From JACDDK01 sp038198445 (GTDB lineage Bacteria > Actinomycetota > Rubrobacteria > Rubrobacterales > Rubrobacteraceae): a DNA stretch of 44,467 nt. Each line of letters starts with the position of its first letter. The first letter of the stretch is position 1. This document shows positions 6,029 through 14,458 of this stretch, in pieces. The notes under the pieces are model-generated. The model was not told the origin of the DNA, ran no database searches, and worked only from the letters and a program-made list of their open reading frames with translations. The position numbers and the translations under genes were made by a program. The stretch covers positions 1 to 44,467 of the forward strand of contig JBBPZZ010000123.1 of NCBI GenBank assembly GCA_038198445.1. The letters run 5' to 3'.

Positions 6029-7534
6029 ATGACGAAGCCACCGAATATCGAGCAACTCAAGGAGATCGGAAGCAGTTTCGGACTTCATCTGGATGAGGAG
6101 GATGCGCGCTCTTTCGCCGCTCTCATCGAGGCCACGCTCGCCTCTTACAACAGGTTGGATCAGCTCGCCGAACCCGCGCTGCCCGTGAAGTATCCTCGCT
6201 CCGGGAGCTACCGGCCGGATCCTGAAGAGAATCCTCTCAACGCCTGGTACCAGAAGTGCTCCATCAAAGGCGCCGATAGTGGACCACTCACCGGCAAACG
6301 AATCGCTATCAAGGACAACGTTTGCGTCGCGGGCGTGCCGATGATGAACGGAACCGTAACGCTCGAAGGTTACATCCCCGAGTTCGATGCGACAATCGTC
6401 ACGCGCATACTCGACGGGGGAGGTGAGATCTCCGGTAAAGCCGTCTGCGAGAACCTCTGCTTCTCGGGCGGCAGCCACACCTCCGACACCGGACCGGTCC
6501 TCAACCCTCACGACCACACCCGGTCGGCGGGCGGATCCTCCAGCGGCAGCGCCGCGCTCGTGGCCGCCGGTGAGGTGGACATGGCTATCGGTGGAGACCA
6601 GGGCGGTTCTATACGCATCCCCTCTTGCTGGTGCGGGACATACGGTCTCAAAGCTACGCACGGTCTCGTCCCGTACACAGGCGTGTTTCCCATAGAGATC
6701 ACACTCGACCACACCGGGCCGATAGCAGCCACCGTCTCCGACGTTGCCCTGTTACTCACCGTGCTGGCCGGAGAAGACGGCCTGGATCCCCGCCAGAAAA
6801 ACATACGGATCGGCGACTACATGAACGCCCTCAACGGAGACGCGCAGGGGTTGAAGATAGGCGTAGTGTCCGAAGGTTTCGGGCTGCCGGGTCTCTCGGA
6901 AGATGACGTGGACGAAGCCGTTCGCGAGGCGTCGAAGACCTTCGAGAGTCTGGGCGCGGAGGTGTCGGAAGTCTCCATTCCGCTACACCTCGACGGCATC
7001 CACATCTGGAACGGCATAGCCATCGAGGGCGCCACGGAGCTTATGGTGCGCGGCAACAGCATGGGCACCAATTGGGAGGGTCACTATTCGACCTCCCTGC
7101 TCGACGTCTACGGCCGGGGCCGTATCATGCGCGCCGACGACCTCTCGGAGACCGTCAAGCTCACCATGCTGATGGGCCAGTACCTGCGCGACGCCTACGG
7201 GGGACGCTACTACGCGAAGGCGCAGAACCTGGCCCGCAGGCTCAAGGCGGCCTACGATGAGGCGCTCGAAGAAGTGGACCTCCTTTTGATGCCGACGCTG
7301 CCGCTCAAGCCCACGAAGATACCCGATTCCGACGCCCCCATAGAGGAAGTCGTCGCCCGCGCGCTGGAGATGATCCCGAACACCGCTCCCTTCGACGTTA
7401 GCGGACATCCGGCGATGAACGTGCCGTGCGGTCTCTCCGAAAGCCTTCCCATCGGCATGATGCTGATAGGAAAGAAGTGGGACGAAGAGACCATCCTGCG
7501 CGCCGCCCACGCTTTCGAGCAGACTGGCGCATAG
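6029..7534 (+). CDS. Amidase-signature enzyme of the nitrile-pathway type (EC 3.5.1.4)
   Basis: 501 residues from ATG 6029, chosen because GAGGGGG lies just upstream; an in-frame GTG at 5996 is weaker. The amidase-signature triad is complete: Lys95 in AIKDN, cis-Ser171 in GGSSSGSA, nucleophile Ser194 in GGDQGGSIRIPS. These positions and the flanking sequence (VAGVPMMNGTVTLEGY, ANTAPFDV-like ending) closely follow Rhodococcus enantioselective amidases that work behind nitrile hydratase, hydrolysing aliphatic and aromatic amides to acid and ammonia. No nitrile hydratase genes are nearby. The gene is alone on its strand and converges on a catabolic operon; 7535-7690 between them has no clear gene or terminator. 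Confidence 0.88.
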   Translation: MTKPPNIEQLKEIGSSFGLHLDEEDARSFAALIEATLASYNRLDQLAEPALPVKYPRSGSYRPDPEENPLNAWYQKCSIKGADSGPLTGKRIAIKDNVCVAGVPMMNGTVTLEGYIPEFDATIVTRILDGGGEISGKAVCENLCFSGGSHTSDTGPVLNPHDHTRSAGGSSSGSAALVAAGEVDMAIGGDQGGSIRIPSCWCGTYGLKATHGLVPYTGVFPIEITLDHTGPIAATVSDVALLLTVLAGEDGLDPRQKNIRIGDYMNALNGDAQGLKIGVVSEGFGLPGLSEDDVDEAVREASKTFESLGAEVSEVSIPLHLDGIHIWNGIAIEGATELMVRGNSMGTNWEGHYSTSLLDVYGRGRIMRADDLSETVKLTMLMGQYLRDAYGGRYYAKAQNLARRLKAAYDEALEEVDLLLMPTLPLKPTKIPDSDAPIEEVVARALEMIPNTAPFDVSGHPAMNVPCGLSESLPIGMMLIGKKWDEETILRAAHAFEQTGA

Positions 7535-7690
7535 AAGGGTCAAGACAAGTCTGCTGGAAAGCTACAAGCGGTGGGACGGTTTTTCAGCGTACGATGAAGT
7601 ATCGTTGGTCGACGCACAAGCCAGGCGTTCACCTCCAGGAGTCGTCACACTCTCTCGGGCGAGGGCTTTTGGAGAGTCGTCCAGACGAAT

Positions 7691-8713
7691 TCACCGGGTC
7701 CAGTCGATCACGGTCTTCCCTCCGGTACCTTTGTCCGCGGCGCGCAAGGCCTCTTCCGCCTCATCTCCGCTGAACCTGCGGGTCACTATCTTTTCCAGAG
7801 ACTCTGCCTTCTTCCGTGCGAGACGCGCCACGCCTTCGTACTCGCCGAGTCCGTAGACCCAGGAGCCGTGCAGGGTGAGTCCCTTGCGCCACAACTGCGC
7901 GGGATCGAAGGTCCACGGGGCGGTGGCGGCCAAGATCAGCATCTTGCCCTTCGGCCTGAGGAGGTCGAGCGCCTCCGACTGCGCGCTCGGGTTCCCTGAA
8001 CAGTCGATGGATGCCTCCGCGCCCCGCCCTTGCGTTATCTCCAATATCGCCGCCTTCGTGTCTGATGCCGTGGGATCTATGGTCCAGGCGGCTCCCAGCC
8101 CTTCGGCGAGGTCGCGCCGACTTTTGACTGGATCCACGGCCACGACGTTCGCTCCGTTGCTGGCCGCCACCACCACCGCGCAGCATCCGACCGGCCCCAG
8201 ACCAAACACCACGACCACGTCTTCGGAGTCCAACTTCAGCTTCTTGATCCCGGAGAAGGCCGTTCCGAAGTTGCAAGCCATCAGGGTCGCCACCTCGTCG
8301 CTCAAGCCGTCGGGTAGTGGGAGGCAGATCGAGGCGGGCGCGGTCACGATCTCGGCGTCAGCGCCATCGACGTGGTTGCCCAGCGTCCGCCGCTCGGGAC
8401 AAAACATGGGCTCACCAACCCTGCAGTACCCACACCTGCCGCAGCCGTAATGCTGGTAGACGACGACGCGGGTCCCTGGGGCCAGTCCCTCGACCCCGGA
8501 GCCGACTTGCTCGACGACGCCCACCGCTTCATGGCCGGCGACCCGGCTCGAGCGGTCTCCGACCTGCCCGGCGCTCTGCCGGTATATGTGCAGGTCGCTG
8601 CCGCACACAGCCGACATCGTCGAGCGCACCACCGCCCACCCGTCACGAGGTTCCGGCTTGGCCAAAGTCGCCAGTTCCGCCCGGCGGTCTCCCAGGATTC
8701 GTAGACCCTTCAC
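7691..8713 (-). CDS. Zinc-dependent medium-chain alcohol dehydrogenase
   Basis: 340 residues, standard for MDR dehydrogenases. The catalytic-zinc motif CGSD and GHEAVG lie near residues 37-67, and the structural-zinc lobe CGRCGYCRVGEPMFC supplies four Cys. The Rossmann motif GLGPVG near residue 170, followed by VDPVKSR, indicates NAD(P) binding; the Asp after the second strand favours NAD. The substrate cannot be told. It is the last gene of a minus-strand operon with an alpha/beta hydrolase and a carboxymuconolactone decarboxylase-like protein, which suggests it oxidises a pathway alcohol or hydroxy acid. GTG start with AGGAGG ten bases upstream; its start overlaps the stop of a small ORF by one base (TAGTG). 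Confidence 0.87.
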   Translation of the reverse strand: MKGLRILGDRRAELATLAKPEPRDGWAVVRSTMSAVCGSDLHIYRQSAGQVGDRSSRVAGHEAVGVVEQVGSGVEGLAPGTRVVVYQHYGCGRCGYCRVGEPMFCPERRTLGNHVDGADAEIVTAPASICLPLPDGLSDEVATLMACNFGTAFSGIKKLKLDSEDVVVVFGLGPVGCCAVVVAASNGANVVAVDPVKSRRDLAEGLGAAWTIDPTASDTKAAILEITQGRGAEASIDCSGNPSAQSEALDLLRPKGKMLILAATAPWTFDPAQLWRKGLTLHGSWVYGLGEYEGVARLARKKAESLEKIVTRRFSGDEAEEALRAADKGTGGKTVIDWTR

Positions 8714-8847
8714 TACTCAATGCCTCCTAAACGTCGCGTATAGTCGTTAGAATCCGCGTTCTCGTACGCGACCCCCGAGAATGCCTGGCTTGATACGTGT
8801 TTGATCTCCTCGTGCATCAGCTCGCGCATCTTTTGGCGGGCCTCCAC
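8713..8847 (-). CDS. Small unrecognised ORF coupled to the alcohol dehydrogenase
   Basis: 44 residues from GTG 8847 (MEARQKMRELMHEEIKHVSS, then QAFSGVAYENADSNDYTRRL). The stop TAG shares its last base with the GTG of the dehydrogenase, so the two would be translationally coupled, and the dehydrogenase ribosome site lies inside this ORF. The first half is an amphipathic helix and the second is polar. A stop codon lies four codons before KFYVEAR, so it is not a direct extension of the upstream gene. No family is recognised. It could be a true small protein or the worn C-terminus of a former operon gene. Confidence 0.4.
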   Translation of the reverse strand: MEARQKMRELMHEEIKHVSSQAFSGVAYENADSNDYTRRLGGIE

Positions 8848-8881
8848 GTAGAATTTGTATCCTTCTTACGGCGTCGCGCCC

Positions 8882-9301
8882 CTATCTCGACCCGGAACCT
8901 CCCTGATGAGCCTCGACGGTAGGCTCGATGCCTTCGGCTTCCGTGACTTCCCGCCAGGCTTCGAAGCCCTCCTGGAAGGCGACTATGCCGGCTTCGGGCA
9001 GGGATATCTCTATCGCTTCAAGTATCTCCTCCTTTGAGAGTCCGAGGTCGAGAGCGACACGTATGTGGCTCTGGATGTGTCCCTTGCTCGCCCGCATGAC
9101 GGTGAGGCTGACGATGAAGATTAGCTCCTTGGTCTTGCGGTCCAGCCTGCGCTGCTTGAGGTAGGCGGCCTCGACTAGCCCGTTGGTTGCCTGCAGAACC
9201 TCGTAGTCCTGGGCCGTCATCACCTTATGATAGTCGAGCACGTATCCGCGCTTCTCTACCATCGCGTCGATGTACGCTTGCTTTTCAACCTGAGTCGCCA
9301 T
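8882..9301 (-). CDS. Carboxymuconolactone decarboxylase-family protein (cysteine-less)
   Basis: 139 residues. Residues about 55-110 match the CMD core: RKTKELIFIVSLTVMRASKG, then HIQSHIRVALDLGLSKEEIL, with the conserved 'H...A...G.s.eEi.E' pattern. The CxxC of AhpD-like peroxidases is absent (RASKGHIQSH has no Cys), so it should not be an alkylhydroperoxidase and is nearer to the ring-cleavage lactone decarboxylase side of the family. True protocatechuate-pathway function is not shown, since no other pca genes are present. It lies in the operon between the alpha/beta hydrolase and the dehydrogenase. ATG start with GGGAG five bases upstream. Confidence 0.82.
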   Translation of the reverse strand: MATQVEKQAYIDAMVEKRGYVLDYHKVMTAQDYEVLQATNGLVEAAYLKQRRLDRKTKELIFIVSLTVMRASKGHIQSHIRVALDLGLSKEEILEAIEISLPEAGIVAFQEGFEAWREVTEAEGIEPTVEAHQGGSGSR

Positions 9302-9361
9302 GCTTCTCCCTACCTTTCCTTCCTATTGGCGTATACATACTGCGAAGCCCGACTTTTGCTC

Positions 9362-10198
9362 TTACTTGATCCGCCGGAGCACGGGGAGCAGGTACTCCCG
9401 AAACCTGGGATAGTTCTCCGCCGTCGGGAAGTGGCCGATACCCTCCATCTTTGTGAAGTTCGCCCCCGGTATGGCGTCGGCGGTCACGGCGGACTCCTCC
9501 ACGGTACACGCGTAGTCGTACTCGCCGGTTAGCAGGTAGACCGGACACCGGCTGGTGTCGATCTCTTTTTCTTGCCCCCGGAGGTCCCAATCCACGCTGT
9601 AGAAGTACGTATCCCCTCGGTAGATGCCAGGACCGCCCTGACTGTAGGTCCACCAGACCTCGCGCCGGGAAGCCTCGGGACTCTGAGGAGCCATGAGCCC
9701 ATAGGTCCACGATGCCGCCATAACCGAACCGTCGACGTCGGGCATCACGGACCAGTCCAGGAAACGGCCCTCGATTTTGCTCGCTCCTTCGAGTCCGATC
9801 ACCGCGCCGAACTCCTCACCATGACTGCGGGCCAGCTCGAGCACTATGGCCCCGCCCATCGAACAGCCGAGGACAACGGGCTGATCCAGTTCCATCGTCC
9901 GGAGGAAGGCCATGACTATCTCCGAATAGTCTTCACGCGTCAGCAGGTACTCCTTTTCCCACCAGCCGTCCGGCGGCGCCGAGCGACCATGGTAGGGCAT
10001 GTCGAAGGCGAGGACGCGCCACCGGGATGTCACCTCGGGGTCGCAGAGCAGGTGCCGATACTGGCGGGAGTCGGACCCCGCCGTGTGCAGGCACAGGAGC
10101 GGCGGCCCGCTTCCGGCCTCCTCGAAGTAGATACGGTTCCTGGCACCCGCGGCATCCACGTACACGTATCGTCCGGTAATCGGGTCGAAGTCAGGCAT
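9362..10198 (-). CDS. Alpha/beta hydrolase
   Basis: 278 residues from ATG 10198, preceded by GGAGGTGAGC; upstream in-frame starts lack this. The oxyanion region LCLHTAGSDSRQYRHL (near residue 35), the nucleophile elbow GCSMGG (near residue 117), an acid in TGEYDYAC and a C-terminal GIGHFP complete the catalytic set. The DMPYHGRS segment is typical of lactonase and C-C hydrolase-like members. Together with the CMD-like protein and an alcohol dehydrogenase it probably belongs to a catabolic route in which a lactone or ester is opened. The start overlaps the upstream SCP2-like gene by eight bases (ATGCCTGA), so the genes are co-translated. Confidence 0.85.
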   Translation of the reverse strand: MPDFDPITGRYVYVDAAGARNRIYFEEAGSGPPLLCLHTAGSDSRQYRHLLCDPEVTSRWRVLAFDMPYHGRSAPPDGWWEKEYLLTREDYSEIVMAFLRTMELDQPVVLGCSMGGAIVLELARSHGEEFGAVIGLEGASKIEGRFLDWSVMPDVDGSVMAASWTYGLMAPQSPEASRREVWWTYSQGGPGIYRGDTYFYSVDWDLRGQEKEIDTSRCPVYLLTGEYDYACTVEESAVTADAIPGANFTKMEGIGHFPTAENYPRFREYLLPVLRRIK

Positions 10199-10610
10199 GC
10201 TCACCTCCAATGCGTTGGGCGAGCGCGAAGACCTTTCCGATCGGACGCAGATGGCGAACGAATGCCTTGCGGTCACCCTCTATGCTGAACGACGGAACGC
10301 GGCTGTTCATGGCGAGCAGATCGGAGTAGAAGGGCGGCGGTGTCGGTTGCAAGAAGGTTCTCCAATCTTCGAGTTTGCCCCGAAGCGTGAAGTCCCACGA
10401 CTCGCCGAGGTCAGGATCAAACAGAGTTTCTGCTAACTTTCCCGCCCGGAGGCGGAGCAAGACCAGTTCGTCGCCTACCACAAGGGCGAGATCGACGTCA
10501 CACCATCGCCCGATAACCGCCATCTCCGCGTCAGCCGCGACCGCTTCGCGCAGCGCCTCGAACCACTCTTTCTCCGGGAAATTAGCTCGGAGAGCCGTCA
10601 CCTCGTCCAT
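10191..10610 (-). CDS. SCP2 sterol-transfer-like small protein
   Basis: 139 residues. The pattern VDLALVVGDELVLLRL, WDFTLRGKLEDWRTFLQPTP, FYSDLLAM and FSIEGDRKAFVRHLRPIG follows bacterial SCP2-fold proteins, which have a hydrophobic pocket for acyl or ring ligands. In catabolic operons such proteins are often found beside hydrolases as substrate or CoA-thioester binders; the role here is inferred. It is the first gene of the operon. ATG 10610 has AAGGG directly against it; GTG 10601 would have that site nine bases away and may be the true start. A 28-codon ORF ends across this start. Confidence 0.65.
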   Translation of the reverse strand: MDEVTALRANFPEKEWFEALREAVAADAEMAVIGRWCDVDLALVVGDELVLLRLRAGKLAETLFDPDLGESWDFTLRGKLEDWRTFLQPTPPPFYSDLLAMNSRVPSFSIEGDRKAFVRHLRPIGKVFALAQRIGGEHA

Positions 10611-10684
10611 CCCTTATACCTGTGCGGACACGCGGCGGGCATACGTTGGTGGCAAGTCCGGCAATCTATCGTTGAGGCGTTCAT
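10598..10684 (-). CDS. 28-codon upstream ORF with three cysteines, overlapping the operon's first gene
   Basis: ATG 10684 to TGA 10598 encodes MNASTIDCRTCHQRMPAACP and then eight more residues. CxxC plus a third Cys and several His could bind a metal. Its stop overlaps the SCP2-like start region, the geometry of a leader peptide that couples translation. The ribosome site is poor (AAGGA twelve bases off). This could be chance in a GC-rich leader. Confidence 0.2.
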   Translation of the reverse strand: MNASTIDCRTCHQRMPAACPHRYKGWTR

Positions 10685-11017
10685 GGTGTCTCGTCCTTTT
10701 TGTCCGCGCTCCTGGCTGTGACCTCCAGGGAAGCATAGGTCTCCGTGTGGCTCCGGGCAGCGTTTCCCCGCGCGTCCGCAGCCTACCAGACCTGGGCGGC
10801 AGTCGAGCCGACAAGCATGGGAAAATCCATCTCCGACACGGTGAGATCCTAACCACTTGATCAGGGCGTGTAAAGAAGCATTCGGTTCGTACTCATGATT
10901 TCCCACACCGTATCCCTGCCGATGGTGTCCAGAGCGGCCTTGTTTCGTCGACCGCATCGGGCAACAAGTAGTCCCGCGGCCAATGAAAGTTTGGAGAGAG
11001 ACGCCTCGCGACAGAGG
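10685..11017. other. Intergenic region without recognised gene
   Basis: 333 bases between the stop of the ABC permease and the start of the SCP2-like operon, both on the minus strand. The promoter of the catabolic operon must lie here, but I find no convincing -10/-35 pair. Open frames on the minus strand lack start codons. No terminator hairpin with a T run is visible after 11018. Confidence 0.5.
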
Positions 11018-11779
11018 CTACGTTTTGAGCCGGTACCCCGTCTTGAAGATCCACCACACCGCCGTCAAGCATATGGAGAGAAAAAGGATTGTCATGGTCA
11101 GGCTCACGCCGACGCTCACGTCGGAGATCCCGTAGAAACTCCAGCGGAAGGCGCTGATCAAGTACACGACAGGGTTGAAGAGGGTGGCAGTCTGCCAGAA
11201 CGGCGGCAACACCTTGATGGAGTAAAAACTACCGCCGAGGAAGATCAACGGCGTAACTATAAGGAACGGTACGAGTTGCAGCTTCTCGAAACCGTCGGCC
11301 CAAATGCCGAGCACGAAGCCGAAGAGGCTGAATGTCACGGCTGTGAGAACCAGGAACGTGAGCATCCAAAATGGATGCGCGATCTCGATCGGCACGAACA
11401 GGCCCGCCGTTGCGAGGATGATCAGACCCAGAATGACCGACTTGGTCGCGGCCGCCCCGACGTATCCTAGAACGATCTCGATGTACGAAACGGGGGCCGA
11501 CAGGATCTCGTATATCGTCCCCGTGAACTTGGGGAAGAAGATGCCGAACGCCGCGTTGGTGATGCTCTGGGTTAGCAGAGAGAGCATGATCAGACCCGGC
11601 ACGATAAAGGCGCCGTAACTGATCCCCTCAATGTCGGTTATGCGGGAGCCAATCGCCGCGCCGAAGACGACAAAGTACAGAGACGTTGAGATCACGGGCG
11701 AGACTATGCTCTGGAGCACCGTTCGCAAGGTTCGCGCCATCTCGAACTTGTAGATTGCGCGGATCGCGTAGAAGTTCAT
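11018..11779 (-). CDS. ABC-2 type exporter permease (YadH-like)
   Basis: 253 residues with six predicted membrane segments, after a short cytoplasmic N-terminus that contains the family's FEMARTLRTVLQSIVSPVIS amphipathic helix. The conserved ABC-2 region FPKFTGTIYEILSAPVSYIE precedes the third segment, and FLGGSFYSIKVLPPFWQ precedes the last. This pattern is that of E. coli YadH and related two-gene exporters (ATPase plus permease) of unknown substrate. Its start overlaps the ATPase stop by four bases, so they are one unit. An upstream broken TetR gene hints at former efflux regulation. Confidence 0.88.
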   Translation of the reverse strand: MNFYAIRAIYKFEMARTLRTVLQSIVSPVISTSLYFVVFGAAIGSRITDIEGISYGAFIVPGLIMLSLLTQSITNAAFGIFFPKFTGTIYEILSAPVSYIEIVLGYVGAAATKSVILGLIILATAGLFVPIEIAHPFWMLTFLVLTAVTFSLFGFVLGIWADGFEKLQLVPFLIVTPLIFLGGSFYSIKVLPPFWQTATLFNPVVYLISAFRWSFYGISDVSVGVSLTMTILFLSICLTAVWWIFKTGYRLKT

Positions 11780-12702
11780 CGTCCCTCTTTCACCAGGCTG
11801 ACGAAAATCTCTTCCAACGTGCTCTGCTTCGTCTGGAGGTCTTTGAACTTGACACCCACCCGGTTGAGGTCACCGAGCAAGGCGGGGATATCCGAGCGTC
11901 CTGTTCTGGTGTCGTAGGTGTAGATCAACTCGGTACCGTCCGTCATGAGCTCCAATCCATAGTTGGCGAGCCCTCCTGGAATTTCGTCGAGACTATCGTG
12001 CAACTGTAGCGTCAGTTGTTTCTTGCCGAGCTTACGCATAAGTTCGGCTTTGTCTTCGACCAGGACGATCTCGCCGTTGTTGATCACCCCTATGCGGTCG
12101 GCCATCTCTTCGGCCTCGTTGATGTAGTGCGTGGTCAGGATGATGGTCACGCCGCCCTCGCGCAGCAAGCGCACCGTCTGCCACATGTCCCGACGCAGTT
12201 CGACATCCACGCCAGCCGTCGGCTCGTCCAGAAAGAGAATTTGTGGCTCGTGCGAGAGGGCCTTGGCGATCATGACCCGACGCTTCATACCTCCGGAGAG
12301 CGTTATGATCTTGCTGTCCTTTTTGTCCCACAGCGACAGGTCACGGAGCACTTTCTCTATGTAGTCGGGGTTGGCCTTCTTGCCAAACAGCCCCCGGCTG
12401 AAGCTGACGGTGGCCCACACGGTTTCGAACGCATCTGTAGTGAGTTCTTGCGGGACGAGCCCGATCATGGACCTGGCCGCCCGGTACTCGGTGATGATGT
12501 CATGGCCGTCGGCCAGCACCTCACCTTTAGTCGGATTGACGATCCCGCAGATGATATTGATGAGCGTCGTCTTTCCCGCCCCGTTGGGTCCTAGCAGGGC
12601 AAAGATCTCTCCACGGTCAATTTCCAGGTCGATGCTCTTTAGCGCCTGGAAGCCCGACGCGTAGGTCTTTGAAAGCTTGGATATAGAAACAACCGGCTGC
12701 AA
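11776..12702 (-). CDS. ABC exporter ATP-binding protein (YadG-like)
   Basis: About 308 residues from TTG 12702, whose product would begin MQPVVSISKLSKTYASGF like other members; starts further upstream add unrelated sequence. Walker A GPNGAGKTT, Q-loop VPQEL, signature LSGGMKRR, Walker B ILFLDEPTAGVD and the switch His in TTHYINEAEEM are all present. The C-terminus (TLEEIFVSLVKE) matches the YadG ending. With the permease gene it forms a complete dimeric exporter for an unknown substrate. No Shine-Dalgarno precedes the TTG, so the start is uncertain. Confidence 0.88.
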   Translation of the reverse strand: MQPVVSISKLSKTYASGFQALKSIDLEIDRGEIFALLGPNGAGKTTLINIICGIVNPTKGEVLADGHDIITEYRAARSMIGLVPQELTTDAFETVWATVSFSRGLFGKKANPDYIEKVLRDLSLWDKKDSKIITLSGGMKRRVMIAKALSHEPQILFLDEPTAGVDVELRRDMWQTVRLLREGGVTIILTTHYINEAEEMADRIGVINNGEIVLVEDKAELMRKLGKKQLTLQLHDSLDEIPGGLANYGLELMTDGTELIYTYDTRTGRSDIPALLGDLNRVGVKFKDLQTKQSTLEEIFVSLVKEGR

Positions 12703-12860
12703 GGTTAAGCAGCCAATCCAGGGCCAGGGATCAATGTGTAACACAGCAGACGTGGCAGGACATGTAGCCTTACGGCGGCCCGCCAACCAAGCAGAATCAA
12801 ACTCTTCACCTTCCGTTGTATCTTTTACGTCGATGTCCCGCGGCACATCGTGGCCCACTC

Positions 12861-13177
12861 CTATTTTATGCGACAGGGTTCAAGGTCCCAAGTACGTCTT
12901 TCGCGTTCCAGAAGCGGCGGCTTTCGTATCTGTATGGTCTCATGGGGCGGAACCTTTAACACCGTACACAAGTACGGTTCTTGTCCTGCACCCTCGTACA
13001 GGGCACGCTTCGCCAAATCCCGTATTCGGTTCTCTCGGAATTTCTCCACAACCGCCATTGATGTTGCTGGCTCGAGATCGGTCGATGGGAAGCAAGTAAG
13101 ATGTCTCGTGAGCCAAACACGTCATATATACTGGGGCGATGCATCCCGCTCTCCGCTCGTAAGAATTGTAGGCTCAT
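12861..13177 (-). pseudogene. Broken TetR-family regulator upstream of the ABC exporter
   Basis: On the minus strand 13177-13090 reads AESGMHRPSIYDVFGSRDIL, a very good TetR helix-turn-helix (compare 'A..aGvsrptiY.hFgsKe.Ll'). The phase then turns to junk, while another phase (13058-12861) continues with a helical stretch MAVVEKFRENRIRDLAKRAL and ends in TAG. The sequence before the HTH is also out of phase. So a TetR gene was here and has at least one frameshift and a lost N-terminus. It ends 158 bases before the exporter start in the same direction, so it probably controlled the exporter. A 12703-12860 remnant has no other content that I recognise. Confidence 0.5.
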
Positions 13178-13322
13178 CGCAACTTCCGGTCTGGACCAGG
13201 GTTGTTTTTAATTGGATCTGTGACGGCAGCCGGAAATAGTAAACATTCTCATACCTTATTTTGACTATGGCTGCTATTATGCAACCGTGAAGTTGCAAAC
13301 CGTCGAGAAGGGCTTGTAAAAC

Positions 13323-14384
13323 GTGGTCAGCACAACTACCGGCAGTCGCATGATGGATAGCATCGACAAGGACATCCTGAATTACATCCAGCGCGAGTTT
13401 CCGCTGGAGCGGGAGCCTTTCGACGCTATCGGACGCGAGGTAGGTATCGCTGGCGACGAGGTCATACGACGCGTGGAGACGCTCAAGAGGGGACGGGTGA
13501 TCCGTCAGATCTCCGCGATCTTCGATACGCGCGTCCTCGGCTACGAATCCAGTCTGGTGGCCGCCAGGATTCCCGCCGACAAGCTCGCAGCCGGCGCGAA
13601 GGCCATAAACTCCCACCCCGGCGTCTCCCACAACTACGAGCGTAATAACGATCTGAACCTTTGGTACACGGTCGCCGTACCGCCGGACTCCCGGCTCGGG
13701 CTCGAAGGCACCGTGGACGTGCTGCATCACATAAGCGGCGCGGAGAAGACCCGCATCCTGCCAACGCTGAAGCTCTTCAAGATCGGGGTGACGCTCGACA
13801 TGAACGCGGGCGCGACCGCCAAGAAAGAGGCCCCGCAGTACGGCGAGTCCGACCGCCAGGGCGCGGATAAGAATATCTCGGAGGAGGATAAGTCGGCTAT
13901 CCGGGTCCTGCAGGAAGACATACCACTCACGCCGCGGCCGTTCGACCTCTGGGGCGAGCAGGCCGGGATGTCTTATGATGAGTTGATCGACCGGGCCTAC
14001 GACTTCCAGAACCGGAAGATCATGCGCCGCTTCTCCGCCGTCCTCTATCACCGCAAGGCTGGCTTCCGGGCAAACGCGATGGGCGTCTGGAGGGTCCCCG
14101 AGGATCGCGTGGAAGACGCCGGTAACATGTTCGCCCAGTATCAGGCCGTCTCCCACTGTTATCAGCGCCCCGTCTACGAAGACTGGCCCTACGCCCTCTT
14201 CAGCATGGTCCACGGCCGCTCGGTCGAGGAGTGCGAAGCTGTCCTGCACGCGATGTCCGAAGAGAGCGGCCTGACCGACTATGTATCCCTCTACTCGACC
14301 CGCGAGTACAAGAAGACGCGGGTGCGCTACTTTACGCCGGAGATGGAGGCCTGGGAACGCCTCTACGCCGGTATCCTCCGTTAG
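13323..14384 (+). CDS. Fused AhbA/AhbB-like siroheme decarboxylase (Lrp/AsnC fold)
   Basis: 353 residues made of two homologous halves, about 10-160 and 184-350. Each starts with an Lrp-like HTH (IDKDILNYIQREFPLEREPF; DKSAIRVLQEDIPLTPRPFD) and continues into an AsnC-like ferredoxin fold. The AhbA/NirL-type hallmarks are present: VSHNYERNNDLNLWYTV in the first half, VSHCYQRPVYEDWPYALFSM in the second, and LPTLKLFKIGVTLD. Such proteins decarboxylate siroheme to didecarboxysiroheme in the alternative heme and heme d1 routes. They are often misannotated as transcription regulators. No other ahb or nir gene is in this window. GTG 13323 has AAGGG upstream; ATG 13350/13353 lack one. Confidence 0.8.
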   Translation: MVSTTTGSRMMDSIDKDILNYIQREFPLEREPFDAIGREVGIAGDEVIRRVETLKRGRVIRQISAIFDTRVLGYESSLVAARIPADKLAAGAKAINSHPGVSHNYERNNDLNLWYTVAVPPDSRLGLEGTVDVLHHISGAEKTRILPTLKLFKIGVTLDMNAGATAKKEAPQYGESDRQGADKNISEEDKSAIRVLQEDIPLTPRPFDLWGEQAGMSYDELIDRAYDFQNRKIMRRFSAVLYHRKAGFRANAMGVWRVPEDRVEDAGNMFAQYQAVSHCYQRPVYEDWPYALFSMVHGRSVEECEAVLHAMSEESGLTDYVSLYSTREYKKTRVRYFTPEMEAWERLYAGILR

Positions 14385-14458
14385 TTTCCAGCCATTAGCT
14401 ACCAGCCAGCCGTCAATAAAGGCGGGGTAGTGGCAACGAAACTTTCGGTGCGTTTATT

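Noticed and set aside
5900..6712. 270-codon minus-strand frame opposite the amidase
   Set aside because: Antisense of strong amidase-signature coding sequence; no homology pattern.
10698..10800. Open frame before the SCP2-like operon ending in ATGA
   Set aside because: No start codon and no conservation argument; ATGA overlap alone is weak evidence.
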